From: Gorsachius magnificus | Lineage: Eukaryota > Chordata > Aves > Pelecaniformes > Ardeidae | Direction: 5' to 3' | DNA length: 64,000 bases | NCBI GenBank assembly: GCA_034008185.1 | Contig: CM067081.1 | Location: forward strand, 186,517,510-186,581,509 | Shown here: positions 1 through 12,525 of the stretch, piece by piece | Position numbering within the stretch: the stretch's first letter is position 1 | Layout: each line of letters begins with the position of its first letter | Notes under the pieces: generated by a model | Database searches by the model: none | What the model was told of the DNA's origin: nothing | Seen by the model: the letters and a program-made list of their open reading frames with translations, nothing else | Translations under genes and position numbers: made by a program

Positions 1-2228
1 TGTATGATTCAACTTCAAAAGCTGATTTATCATGACTTATTCTAGGACTGGTTTATCCTATAAATCCAATATTCAGGAAAATCAAGTTACCTCTGTCCAT
101 AGGAGTAGTCAGTCTGAATACTTTATAGCATATTTAGTGTTAAAACACTGGCAATCAAAACATGAAATCCTTGCAGAGACAAACTGAAGTGGTGGTCTAT
201 GTTTCCTTAAGAATAAAAGAATTATGTGTGATTTTTTAAAAAATATATTAAAGAAAATTTAAAGTATCAAAAGGATAAATGCTGTTCAGGCAAAGGAGTG
301 GTAAAGTTTATTGTTTTAGAAAAGTTGTCCAGCTGTAAAAAACCAAACTGCTCACAAAAAAGAAAACAACCTAGGATCCATGGATGAACAGTATCTGAGG
401 GTATTTTTTAAGGCCTGGAATTCAAACATAAATTGATACATTTAAAAAAATAAATAAATTACACAACAGTTTAGGAGGTTTGAGATTAACTGGTTTTCTG
501 ACAAGTCAGTAAAGCAGAACAAACTCTAAGATGAATGTAACAAAGTACTCCAAAAGGCACCAAGGCAGATATGCCTCTAGCTGAAAAGCCTGAGAGAAAA
601 TAGGTATTTTAGGAACCCCAGTAGTCAGGAATAGAAAATGACACATGATAGCTAGTTCAGAAGAAATATGAGTTTCAGACAACTTTATAGAGCATTACAT
701 ACTGCTCATAATAGACTTATTTAATAAGATCATGCAAGAAGGAGAAAATTCATTTTCTGGGAAGGAACCAAATGCCATTGTACCTAAAGGGACTGAACAA
801 ACTGCTGATTATAGTGACCCATTACAGTGACAAGCATTGATGCAGAGGTTCTTACCAAAGTGCTGGTGGACTAGGGAGCCTATTTAGATGAGAACATTTG
901 GATTAATCAAGATTTATTCTAGTCTAACAAAGAAGATCCCGAGATCCATGACACTCCTGAGATATGCTTATGGTCTAACAACCTTTTGATGCAGCCAGTA
1001 CCTAAAACAGAGTGAGGGTTGATCAGAAACCTCTGGTAGAAGCTGAGCTGTTGCATTCCTACTCTTTACAAGGCACATTGGCTTTTGGCACACTGGAAAG
1101 TTGCTTTCCCATGTTTCTATAGGTTAGGGAGGGAATCCAGGGAGGGATGTTCCTTGTTGCTGACACTGCCTGCTGTGGCCAGGGCATCTATGGCCACCCA
1201 GGAGCCCTCAGACTAAAGGAATAAAGGTCAGAGGGGGCACAGAACAATAGACAACACACTGATAAGGTGATTTTTGTAACTTTCCTTCATAAAATGAACA
1301 GCATTCCAAGCATGTGGGCTTTGTACTGTCCTCGGAAATAAATAGCTCAATCCCAGTTGTTGGGAATCCTAATTTCTGAAAAAGTCCAGTCAGTCTATGA
1401 AACATGCTATTAGCTTAATGGGTTAAAAGTGAAATAAATTATTTAAAAAGGGATATTTATCCCACAGAATATAATGGGTTTTAAAGCAAATTATATATTA
1501 GTCTAGTGTAACAAACAAAAAGCTCTTAAAGTAAGCAGTACAGAGACTTTTAAGTGGGTAGAAAGGCTACTATTAAAATGTATACACTCCCTAAATGTAA
1601 TTTTCTATCTATCTCCATGTTCACATGCATTTTTATCACAGGCAACACTACAAAAACTCAGCACGGTGCTCCTCTGAAACCAGAGTACAAGGATTTGCAT
1701 ATCAGTATTAAATAGGTTTTCCAAGATAGGCGGTCTTGCAACTTGCAACACAGTGGCATATCATCATGCAATTTAGGTGAAGGATGTTACAAAACAGTGT
1801 GAAAGCTTATTCAGAACTGTGGATTAAAATGAGGAAATGGATTTCTCAAATGGCTTCTGAATAAGAAAGAAATTCACACCAAGAAGTCCCTTTATTGAGG
1901 CTATCTTAAGATTCCTAGATAAATATGAAAAATTGCAACCCTCTCCTTATTTACCACTATAGCTAAAAATAAGGAATTATTAAATTCCTGCCCTTAAACA
2001 CTCTCCAATATTTATTTCTGATTGACTAACTGGGCAAACCACCCAATTAGATCAATTTTTTGGAGAGGAGAATTGCTTGCTATCTTACCGAGAAATTTGT
2101 ACTAACCCTAGTATTCTATGCACGATTTGAGAAAAACTAAACCAAAGAGAGAATTGGTTCAGCTGGAGGACTGAAGTGATATATAGAATAAGGGAGTTTA
2201 ATCTTCCAATTATATCTTTAAGAAAAGA
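1..2228. other. Single-copy AT-rich DNA, no gene seen
   Basis: I see no coding exon, RNA gene or recognisable transposon here. Stop codons are dense in all frames, and the only open stretch (65 codons on the minus strand near 1208-1405) resembles nothing known. Short A/T runs are present but no long microsatellite. Confidence 0.6.
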
Positions 2229-2266
2229 TTTATTTATTTTATTTTATTTTAATTTATTTTTTTAAT
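2229..2266. repeat. (TTTTA)n-like simple repeat
   Basis: A 38-base run of T-rich 4-5 base units (TTTA/TTTTA) ending in a T run. It is low-complexity sequence of the kind that arises by slippage, with no coding content. Confidence 0.85.
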
Positions 2267-4278
2267 AACCTCCTCTACGGTAGGCCTTGCTACTGTGCTG
2301 TGGATCCAAATATACTGCATGGATGGCAATGTCCTTTTAGAGCCTTCAGCATTCAGCCACAGACATGCCTGCTAAGTGCTTTTCTAAAGTAAAAGTATTC
2401 TTATGGTAGCTGTGACTGTCAAAGACTATAAACAAGTCAAGGTTCTGAGATGAAAGGCAGTATCTTTTACTGATATTATGTTCCTCTTTATATTGATTGG
2501 TCTAATAAAAGATAGCTTCTCCCCACAAGCCTTGCCTATTAGATTTTTTTGCTGTTCAATACTAATAGACTTCAATTTTTAGCTGCTAGACTCTGAAGCG
2601 ATCAAATATGAAAGGAACTATTTCCCCTTACACCCAGTGTATTCTTCTCACTGGAAGGTTATGTTATATTAAAACGTAGGACATTTTGGTACAGAGAATC
2701 AGTGGACACAGTAATTTAATTACCTAGAGTACTGAGTCCTGATTTATAAGGTGAGCAAAAGTTCAACACACAGTTACACTGAGACTCTAGGAGGTGTCTT
2801 TGGCTATTTTAATCAATAGCCTTACACAACTTCAAGATTTTCCTTTAGAAAATTTTAATCTTCAGGTAGATTGTGGATGCCACTCCTGATAAACAGTATT
2901 TTTTTTTTTTTTCCATCTTAAAAATGTTGTAATTTCAGCCTTAAGGACTGCATGTATGTTTCACATATGTCTTTTGATTGGTGTTCAGTTGCTTAGAGAA
3001 AAGAGCTACCCAGCTGCCCTCACCTCTTCTAACCAGCCTTTGTGCAATGGTCTTCCCTATTGGTTTTTGCCCTGGATCATGGAAAAGCTCTTTCTGGATA
3101 CTTCTTGGAATAAAATAAAAGAAAAAAATATTAACTAAAATATAATTTTCCATAAAAGGCAGCTTTCAAGAACATTTTAAATTGGATTTTATTGATGTAA
3201 AGTAGTAAAGGTTTTAGGAATTTTCTTTATGTATTTTTCATTATAATTGAATTTTTTTTTGTTTCTTGATGTATAGTACTAAGTTTAACTGGGGGAATAT
3301 GCAGCCAGTCATAAGTTATATAATTAAAAAGATAATATGAAAAGTCTTTATAAGCTTAATTTTGACTATTATCTAATGAAGCATTAATATTTTGAAGAAC
3401 ATCTGACATCTTATTTTTCTTAATAAAAATTAGAGTCAAAAGAAAAAATGTCCTTATTAATCTGCTCAAGTGCCAATAACTGTAATTTCAGTAACAAAAA
3501 CTGGCAGCATGAGATGTTTCTGTGACATACAGTTTGGGTAGTTATATTAGAATTGTAACACACGGAAATTAGTTTGCGTCCTTTAAAATACTTTGTGGAC
3601 CGTTTAGGTGCTCTCACTGCTACCTCTGTTTCACCAGAATCCTTGAGGAAAAGCCAAGTCAGCGGTCAGGGCTGACCATGAGCACCGACAGCTGAGTCTT
3701 TTGGGAGGAAGAAATGGTTGCAGAGCCAGTGGATGTCCTCGGGGCCCTGACAACTGACCAGACCCTTCCAGCACTTCCCGTAATCCTGAACTCATCTGCC
3801 CTCTCTGATCCTAGGCCAGCATCTACTCAAGGAATTCCGTGGTCAGATACTGACTGTGTGGCTTTTGGTATTCCCCACTACAGGCTTGTACTGGGACACC
3901 TTACATGTGAATGTCTGCAGAGAGAACCAGCCCATTCTCAGCATTCAAATTTGAACATTCTCAGTGTTCAAAGTGGTTTAAAAAATATCAGTAGAGAGTC
4001 AGACAGCTTTTTGACCTTTTTTAATACCCTTGATTCTTAGTTTATCTGATCCTTCAGATTAACTACCTTTTAGTAGGTTTTTTGTTAATTATTGCAAATT
4101 AGAATTTATTCTTTCAATAACTGTAACTAATGAGATAAAGATAGTTAATTATTTTAAGGCTGCAAGGGAATATAAAATTCTGCTTCTTTATATGAGATAC
4201 CTATTAAATAATTTTTCCTTTTTTTTTGCTGTGTCCCAAGGATAACATCTGTACAGAGCATTGAATCTACATAATGTC
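2267..4278. other. Single-copy DNA, no supported gene
   Basis: No recognisable gene. One open frame at 3714-4040 (+, 108 codons, starting at an ATG) lies in slightly GC-richer sequence. It has no family resemblance, signal peptide or repeat that I can see, and chance would produce it in this much DNA. An imperfect 23-base tandem step occurs inside it: CATTCTCAGCATTCAAA at 3933-3949 recurs with two changes at 3956-3972. Confidence 0.5.
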
Positions 4279-4447
4279 GGGTTGCCCAGGGAGGTAGTGG
4301 AGGCCCCATCCCTGGAAACATTCAAGGTCAGGTAGGACGGGGCTCTGAGCAACCTGGTCTGTTTAAAGATGTCCCTGCTCCCTGCAGGGGGGTTGGACTA
4401 GATGGCCTCTAAAGGTCCCTTCCAACCCAAAACATTCTATGATTCTA
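4279..4447 (+). mobile_element. CR1 LINE, 3' end fragment
   Basis: Seen: GGTTGCCCAGGGAGGTAGTGG, CCATCCCTGGAAACATTCAA, then GGGGGGTTGGACTAGATGG, CCCTTCCAACCC and the tail ATTCTATGATTCTA. This order is the CR1 3' end: the last ORF2 codons, the short 3' UTR and the 8-base-type tail repeat. Only about 170 bases remain, consistent with severe 5' truncation at insertion. It cannot encode protein. Its sequence is close to the copy at 5822-5998, so both probably belong to one CR1 subfamily. Confidence 0.95.
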
Positions 4448-5821
4448 CGAATGTTTATTTTAAAATTTATTTTAATAGATTATTTAAATTATTTCTGTAT
4501 TATTTTAGTTTAAACAAGGTTCAGCTATAAAATTGTAGGTTAGTTATTTTCCAGGATAGAGTTCCAGGTTTGTTTTAGTCTAAAAGTTGATTCACCAAAT
4601 TTAGTGAGGTGAATTCCACCTGAACTTGCATCTGTCCTGTGTTTTGTTCACTGTATTGGAGCGACTAATGAAGAGACATGAAACCCTGGAAAGGTAGTGA
4701 GGTATTATAGGCATCTACTCAAAGAAAACAATGAACTATGGGGAAATCTTAGAGTGGCTAAAGGAGGAAGACAGGGATAAATGGTCCTGGCTGTACAAAG
4801 ACAATCCAGACAAACATTTCTTGATTTCAAACCAACTACAAAATTTCTTTGGGGAAAACTGGTTGTTTAGCCTCAGGTTCTTCTTTTTGATAGGAATTAC
4901 TGTGCTCTTATAATCCCCCTTCCTTAATACTTCAAAAAGTATTAAGTATTGGGAAAACCTTTTTTAAATTTTTTTTTAGACATCATAACTTTCTAAGTTG
5001 AAATCTACCTAAAACTGACCTACAGGCTCATTCATACTCACAACTGGTACATTCAAATCCACCTTTGTATAGAATAAACTTCTGTTGAAAAGGCAATAGG
5101 GGAAAATACTAGCACGCTCTCTGAAAAAAGATCATTAATGATTACCAGGAGATCTTTTAAGCATAACTGAAGTAACACATTTCTCATGCCGGGGAAAGCT
5201 TTTAATGCTTTGTTGAATTAGGATGTATTATTGCCATATATGTAGAGGAGGCAAGAACTGCATTTCCAAGAATTCCATCTTTGAGAACTAGAAGCAATAA
5301 AGTACACTATTAATTACACTATTTTAATTGAAGTTTTCATATTAAGTAGTTTTCTTCTTATTTAATTATAATTCACCAACTGCACACTATAGTGTTTTAC
5401 ATACATGTATAGTATAAGGCATAGATGAATTGGTTATAGAATGCTTCAGTGGTTACCTAGCTTTGTCTTGGTTATGCAGTTGAGTAAGATACAAAGAATG
5501 TGCTTTATTTGGAATTACATCAGCTGAGGATTTTTACGGGACTTTTAAGTCATTCTGGAAATCATACTCCTCTCTCCATTTTCATCTTGATATGAACTGG
5601 GAAGGAGACAGCTGGGTCTGCTCTGGCTCCCTTGGATCTCGGTTCTGTGACTATCCTGGCAGCAGATAAGAAAGAAATATTTCTGCTGTATTCATGGATA
5701 TAAGGTATGTGTAGAATATTGCAGGTGTAGCAACCCTGCTTGGTATCTTGTTTTGATTTTAAACAACTGTGCTTGAAATCTTCTTTAGTCATCTGGCTTT
5801 TATACAGACCCTAAATTAAAC
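4448..5821. other. Single-copy DNA between two CR1 tails
   Basis: Nothing identifiable. The open frame at 4731-4913 (+, 60 codons) has no recognisable features. The sequence is AT-rich with short T runs near 4960. Confidence 0.6.
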
Positions 5822-5998
5822 ACTGGAACAGGTTGCCCAGAGAGGTAGTGGAGGCCCCATCCCTGGAAACATTCAAGACCAGGTTGGATGGGGCTCTGAG
5901 CAACCTGATCTAGTTAGCAGTGTCCCTGCTTACTGCAGGGGGGTTGGACTAGATGACCTCTAGGGGTCCCTTCCAACCTAAAACATTCTATGATTCTA
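5822..5998 (+). mobile_element. CR1 LINE, 3' end fragment
   Basis: Begins CTGGAACAGGTTGCCCAGAG and carries the ordered CR1 3' landmarks: GGCCCCATCCCTGGAAACAT, GGTTGGATGGGGCTCTGAGC, GGTTGGACTAGATGACCTC, CCTTCCAACC and ATTCTATGATTCTA. It has the same orientation and subfamily appearance as the copy about 1.4 kb upstream. It is 5'-truncated and non-coding. Confidence 0.95.
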
Positions 5999-8900
5999 TT
6001 ATTTTAAATGAAGGTAAAGGAGATCCCTGAGCTACTGTGGGAAAAAAAAATCTCTGCTCTGCCTTTGCCATTGCTAATTAAAATGTGAGAATGGGTTTGG
6101 GCTACAGGAATAAGTTTCAGTTGCCTCACCTCAAGATGGGGACTCTGACTTGTATACCAGGGTTCTATCTGGTTGTTCAAGTTATGTTTTTTCCTCTCCT
6201 ACGCTATTGGCCAGCCTTCAAAGGAGTTGCTCCTTTTTTACAGAATGAATGAACTAAATCCCCTTCTGGAGTCAATGAACAAGCCAAATGGATGTACCTT
6301 CTGTGTTTCTATTTTTTTGACAGGTGAAAACTTGCAATGAAGACATTAATGTTGTAGTCAAAATCACAGTGTTACTGCCTTAAGTTAATTGTCTTTCTCT
6401 GTCTCACATTTAAAATTCCCTGGGATTGTATAGAATAGTAAAAAAAAAAAAAATTAACTTATTTTAAATATTTCAGTTACAGATTTTGGGTAATCCAGAA
6501 AGAATGAAAACATCTATAAATCAAATATCATTAAAAGTTAAACAAAAAAAAATTGAACATTTAAATTAAATACAATTTGAATTCTAGAATTTGACAGGTA
6601 CTGCACTTTTAGCAAGATTTTGCTGCCCAGCGTCATCTCCCAGAAACACCGTGCTCACTCCAGTGAGACATAGCTCAGAGAGCCCTGTTTTCTCCTTGTC
6701 TGGGTAGATACCGGTAGACTCACACCATTGCTGGAATATTAACACCCCACTCTCATGGCTGGTTAGGACAGTGAAAGGTGGAGAGTCAGTGCTCCCTGGG
6801 GACACTGGGCCAGCATTTAGAGGAACACTCGTGTGGTGGCACAGACACCTGAGCACTTAGTTAGCGTGGCATGAGTGGTCATCTAGCACACATATTTTTG
6901 AGAGAAATCATGCGGAGGCATTGTGCTACCTTGAATTTTTATTTGACTATCTCATGATCCTACTCTTTGTGGATTGGGCTCTCAGGACAACCTTTGTTGT
7001 TCGTGATAGATAGCGATGTGACAATTTCACTGCAGACTAAGGAAAATGCCAGCATGCTGTTATGTGTTTACATCTAAATGGAGTTCTTCGCTTTTATGGT
7101 AGAATGAAATAACGGCAAAGTCAAAATGCTATTCCCCTGAAACACTACAGCAGATCAGAAAAGAGGCGATTAAGACAGAGGAAACTTAAAATGCAACATT
7201 TTAATGCAACAAGAGAATACTGAATTGATGCAAACCAAATTATATTACCAGGATTTCTCACACTTAGTATTGGATTCAGGCAGGACTAGGAAACCAATAA
7301 GAACATTTGAATTCAGTGGAAAATGCACTTTTAGTCAAAGAGTAATTTGCATGGAAATTTTCCATCAGAACTAGCTTTTAGAGGCTAAATTGCCACTGCT
7401 ACCAATGTTTATAATTATTACTTCTAAATTTGCATGTATGTATTTGCATGTAAAAAATTAGTTCCTAAAACTCTTCCCAAACAGTAATAGTGAGGCATGC
7501 TACTGTAGAAATATCATAATTTTTGTGTTTATCTAAATGTTGAAGTTTTCAGCAGTGGAGCTATAGTCTGAATTTAAAGGACTAAGCACTTATCGCTGTG
7601 CAAAATTGCTTTGACTGATCTATAAGTTCTCTTCCCATGCCAATATGATTGGCCTCATTAACATTATACTGTTGAATTCTTGTCATCACACAGGTGTAGA
7701 GTTGAAAATCATGTTGAGTTTCAAAACACCTGCTGTGTGGGCTCATCAAGCCACGATGGCATGCTTTCTCTGCTCCTTGATGGTTTTACATTCAGAAAAA
7801 TCAATTTAGTTTGTGACTATAGTTCTTAATTTGTTTCTGCATGACTGCAATTCTAGTCTTAAAAACAGAGATTTACAGCAATTTGATTTGAAATCCTTTA
7901 TGCGCATTCTAAATAATGCTTCAATTTAAGTTTACTGGCAGGTACATTCATAGGAATAACTGATTGCAAGTGAGTATTGCAGAACAGCAATGGAAGGTAT
8001 ATTTAAAAATTTCAGTTATTAGTAGTATTTAAGGATTGTGACCTCCGTTCAGAAAACCATTTAGAAAAAATGCTTAAATTTCATAAAAATGTTACGATAC
8101 CACTTACATAATCTGGCTTTAAGAACAAACCTAACGTTAAACATGCCAGAAGTGTTTTCATGAATATCAATGCGCTGTTGAGCCAGCAGTTCTGTGAATG
8201 TACTTTTTTTGCTCAAAAAACTTCAGAAGCTTAGGGGTTTTTTTACTACTGAAATACTGAGAAGTGTTTTGTGATAAAGTACAAGGACTAGATATATTTT
8301 CAGAACTAGTGTTTGTATATAGGATACATTCTCAAGTCTACATTGGTCTTTATAGCAACTAGGAATAGATTTACAAGCATATCCATGAGATGTGGGTATA
8401 AGTTATATAAACAATTTGGGAAACATCACTAGTATTTACCCAGAGGTAACAAAACCTCTGTTTTAAGAGGGTCTATCTTCTTTAGAAATAAAAATATGTT
8501 TAAATCTGGATTTTTGCCAATAGCTAAAGCCGAATTTGATTTAGAGATCTATCTTGTTTAGCTTGCTACAGAGTTTTGCAGTTGTGAAATTTCTGTTTCT
8601 TGACAGAAAGAAGAAAAAAAATGTCTATAAAACATGTTGGTCTAAAAAAAAAGGTTATAGACTTATTTTGCGAGTCTTGTTTTGGCTATATGATTCTCCT
8701 TCCTGTCATGCAATTGTAAATGAGATGGCAATTATCTATTCCTTTTAGGCAGATCTGTTAAGACTACATTTAACATATTGGTGTTCAGTTTTTCTGTAAT
8801 AATGTTATTACCAAAATATCATGGTATTTAGCCAATCTACATAAAATGAAAAAAAGTTGTTGTTCCCTTAGTGGTTTGCAATAATTTCTAATAAAGAATA

Positions 8901-9259
8901 AATCCCTACAGTTTGAGATAAGAACTCTTTTTGTTCTCTTGTGCCTAATCAATGCTACAATAGCTCCCTTACACAGTGGGATAGTGCCCTTTGTAAGCAC
9001 ATTATCCCACATAAAGAAAAGCTGCCTTCAATTTTATTCTGTCAGGTGAATCTCTACAAGCCTTGCCATTTTGCTGAAGGTAGAAGCAATTCTGTTGATG
9101 CAGACCTGCCTTGAGTAGATTAATCAGTGGAAAAGCATACAAGTGAATCCCTGTGGGAGCTTTTCAATACTCAGGTGCCCTTTTTAGGTAGCTCAAGGGG
9201 AGAACAGCATACCCTTCTTTCCTCTGTAAAATGAGGATGCTGATACCAACTCCAGTGAT
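5999..9259. other. Single-copy DNA, no gene seen
   Basis: No transposon or gene recognised. Short A runs occur at about 6441 and 6545. The open frames at 6584-6856 (-) and 8554-9012 (both strands) are under 95 codons, are unlike any family I know, and are treated as chance. Confidence 0.55.
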
Positions 9260-9295
9260 GGACTGTGAGAATTAATGTATTAATGCTCACAGTCC
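9260..9295. repeat. Near-perfect 36-base hairpin or palindrome
   Basis: The left arm GGACTGTGAGAATTAAT (9260-9276) and the right arm ATTAATGCTCACAGTCC (9279-9295) are reverse complements at 16 of 17 positions, separated by only two bases (GT). No known transposon end or RNA gene is recognised. The two-base spacer means a DNA cruciform is geometrically easier than an RNA hairpin with a normal loop. The paired TAAT cores and the GTGAG/CTCAC ends could also be a dyad protein-binding site, but that is inference. Confidence 0.8.
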
Positions 9296-12200
9296 TTGGA
9301 TATAAGAATCTGGATAAGAATGTATAATTATTATAATTAATATTAAAAATAATTATGAGGAACTATGGCCAATTTCTACCAGTTTCCATGTTAGTGTTTT
9401 CATGTATCTCATTGATTTTCTTGTGACTCCTTGTGGAGAAAGATATAGTACGTAATACTGTTGTGCTGAAGAGGGGTAGATTAACACCTTTTTCCCCCTT
9501 TCATTTCTGGCATTTTTTTGTGAACTAGTCTTTGTTAAAGTAACTTTTATTTTTGCTTTCTGTTTGATCCTGTATCTCCACAGGATTTTTCAACACATGG
9601 AAAAAGAATGTGCCAAAACACATATATTTAGATCTGAAGGATATGCTACTGTATAACCTTATGTCCTGAAAGCATTCAGAATAATTCTTCTTCAAGCTTG
9701 TGGCCCCTGAAGAAAGGATTATGTATATTAGATATATATTTGTTCTCATGTGGATTGGCACGAGGAAATGCCATTAAAGCTAATGGGAGGTAGAAGAGCA
9801 TATGTGAAGAAGGCAACATCCCTGAGGAGGTAATAAAGATGTTCTGTTTTCTGCCTACATAAAATGTCAGAGCCATCTAGAACTAATCTTGCTTATTATT
9901 GGGGGAAAAAAAAAGCTTGAAAAACTGCTGGAGAGTGAAAATGCAAGACTTTGTATGCTTAAGTGTAATTAGAGAACAGAAGTAAAATTTAAATGTTGTT
10001 TAATCCATGTTTGGTACATGCATATAGAAAACTAAGATCATAAATGTCGCAAACATCCTGTCATGGAAAACTAGGCATTATGCAGAGTAGCCATGCTTGA
10101 AGAACAAGTGAGGCAATGCAGCTCCACTAATCAAGGAAATCCATCTATGTTTCTACTCATTCCCAAAGTATCAGCCACTCTAGTGTTTTTTTTATTCTGA
10201 ACATGGATACTCATCTGATGAGTATTTCATTACAAATGAGCAAACTTTTCAGCCTGGTCATAGATACACAATGCTTCTGGATTATTCTGCATGTCACTGA
10301 CACTTAATGCAGGGCTGAAAAGCTTTTATATTAGTCATGTTCCTTTCTTGGGAGATGGATCTGCAATGGTAATGATATTTTATCTTTCATTCTTTCAGTA
10401 AAATAGCATGGGCGTCAGGCTGTCTCAACCAATTAAATATCAATTCATTTGAATCTCACACATGCCTAGCGATATCACTTTTAGACCAATGTAATTTTAA
10501 TAGGTATCTTAGCAAAGACTCAGCAGAAACAGGAATGTAAATGCCTTGAAATCAATCGTGCTGTTTCCCTGATGGCAAAACTGGCATTTTAACTTCTTGG
10601 ATCTTAAATAAATGTCAGATCTTACAAAATACAGTTTTTCTCTCTTCACTTCAGATAAGACTGTGGACATGCCCTATCTGTGCATGAACTGGAGGTAGAA
10701 GGGGAGAGGAAATAAAGAGCATCGTACACACACTCTATCCCAGAGGCTGGTTAGGACTGCCCTTTGAAGAGGGACAAGGAATTACATTAGCTGTACTTTC
10801 CCTACCAGGAGCTTTGAAAAAGAGGCAAGAGGCACTCTGCCACACATAAACAAACGATTCCATCCCTTAAACTATCTTCAGACTACTAGTTACGTGAAGC
10901 GTGTGCAAACCATACTTCAGAATTCAAGAGACTGTATCTTGTTTCTTAATCTTTCATCCTATTCAATAATATTTATTTTTCCTTTGCAGCCACCCTCTGG
11001 AACAATATTAGTGAGGGTGCATAATTGGTTGGCAGGTCCTGTGAAGAATTCTGCCTAAGAATGCACTCCTAGTCTTCAACAGTTCTCCAGTTCTCTGAAG
11101 CTAATTTCATGTAGTTTTCCATGTCTTCCTTTTTCTTTTCTTTCTAAAGCTTATATGAAGGTTAAAGTGCCACCTCTTCCCATTGACTTACATTTATTCT
11201 TTGTCAATCAAGATCCCTGCTGTACATTGTCAGGTTATTAATCGAGTGATATGTTTAGGCCTCAGCAATTATCTATGAATCTTTTTATTTTAATGAATTT
11301 GTTTATTTTAAATTTGGTTGCAAATATATTTGCACCTGCTGGATTCACATAGAAATTCTGAAAAATATTTCAGAAGTTATATTTGAATCTGAGGCTAACA
11401 TGAGGTCAAGTGGGTGACATCTTCTATATGTCTTCTAGTTCCCTGTCTTCCCAAGCTGACAATGTCTACTTACTAGTCAGCAAAAGCAACCTGGACTGAT
11501 TTTTCTTACCCAGTAAATCACTCTCTTATTGCATCCTTTTCCTAACATGATTAGAAAAAAAACAGCCTATGTTTTAATTTTTCAACTTTTCTTGCCACTG
11601 AGGTCTTGTGGGGAATCCTGATACACAGCTCTGATTCTAGAACTCTGCTATACTTGGATGATCTGTTTAATGCAACAGTGTTATTAGTCCAATTCAAGAA
11701 GTGCACTGAGGAGATACTCTATTTCATCTTTAATATATGTCAAAGAGAAATGGGGCAATATTAGTATCATAACACCTTATTTTTTACTCTTTAAATGTTC
11801 TGCTCCCTTCTCTTGCTTACATCTTACTGAAGAAAAAAATTGAAGACACTCCCTACTTTGGAATGTAACAAAAGAGAATTTATGTGATTTATTTATACTT
11901 CAAATGAGAAGGGCAGTAACTTCTCCCAAATTTGACAAAATAACAGTATGAAATTTCCATGAGCAAACCAGCCTCTCTTTTACTTTTTGAAGGTACACTT
12001 GCAAATCAGAAATAAACAAAAAATTAGATTAACATATGTTATTGACAGAACAAAATCATCATTCTAATAAAATAACTTCTCTAGCAGGTTGTTATGATAC
12101 TAACAGACTCTTTGGTCTTGTAGAAATGAAATAAATAATAAAAGTTATGGATTTGAGAAAACAGCTCCAAGACAAAAACACCATTTACCTTCCTCACTCA

Positions 12201-12498
12201 TCCAAGTTCTCCCATCAGAAGCTCATATTTGCTTGTGAGCTATGTGCAGTTATGTGCCCCTTAAGCTATTTAGGATGCCTAACTGTGTGTGTTAATATCA
12301 CATTTACATCACTTTAAGATTAACAAGAGCTTTATGAGTGTTTTACATTGCAAGAACCTTCCTTTTTTGTTTAATGTCAACAAAGCCAAGCTTCAAATTT
12401 GTTTTGATGACTGGAAGTATTAAAAGAGCACAATTATCTGTTCTTCATTTCAATCTGATTAATTAATGCATTGAAAGTTTTATTCTTCATTAACATAA
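9296..12498. other. Single-copy AT-rich DNA, no gene seen
   Basis: An AT-rich patch follows the hairpin (about 9325-9356). The open frames at 9525-9876 (-) overlap in two frames and resemble nothing known. No CR1, LTR or RNA gene is seen. Confidence 0.55.
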
Positions 12499-12525
12499 AC
12501 CTTTGACCTCTTCTATGTCAAAGGT
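12499..12525. repeat. 9-base inverted repeat with nuclear-receptor-like half sites
   Basis: ACCTTTGAC (12499-12507) and GTCAAAGGT (12517-12525) are exact reverse complements with a 9-base spacer. Each arm contains a TCAAAGGT-type core. Known: direct repeats of AGGTCA spaced by one base (DR1: AGGTCA-A-AGGTCA) are bound by HNF4, RXR and COUP-TF receptors. The arms read GTCAAAGGT on opposite strands, so two DR1-like sites may face each other. Function is inferred only. Confidence 0.45.

Noticed and set aside
3714..4040. 108-codon open frame in GC-richer sequence as an exon or small gene
   Set aside because: No similarity I recognise and no evidence of splicing or conservation available. Kept only as a note on the stretch.
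4285..4300. GGGAGGTAGTGG as a let-7-like microRNA
   Set aside because: It lies in the CR1 3' end, is shared with the CR1 copy at 5822-5998, and lacks the let-7 continuation and a precursor hairpin.
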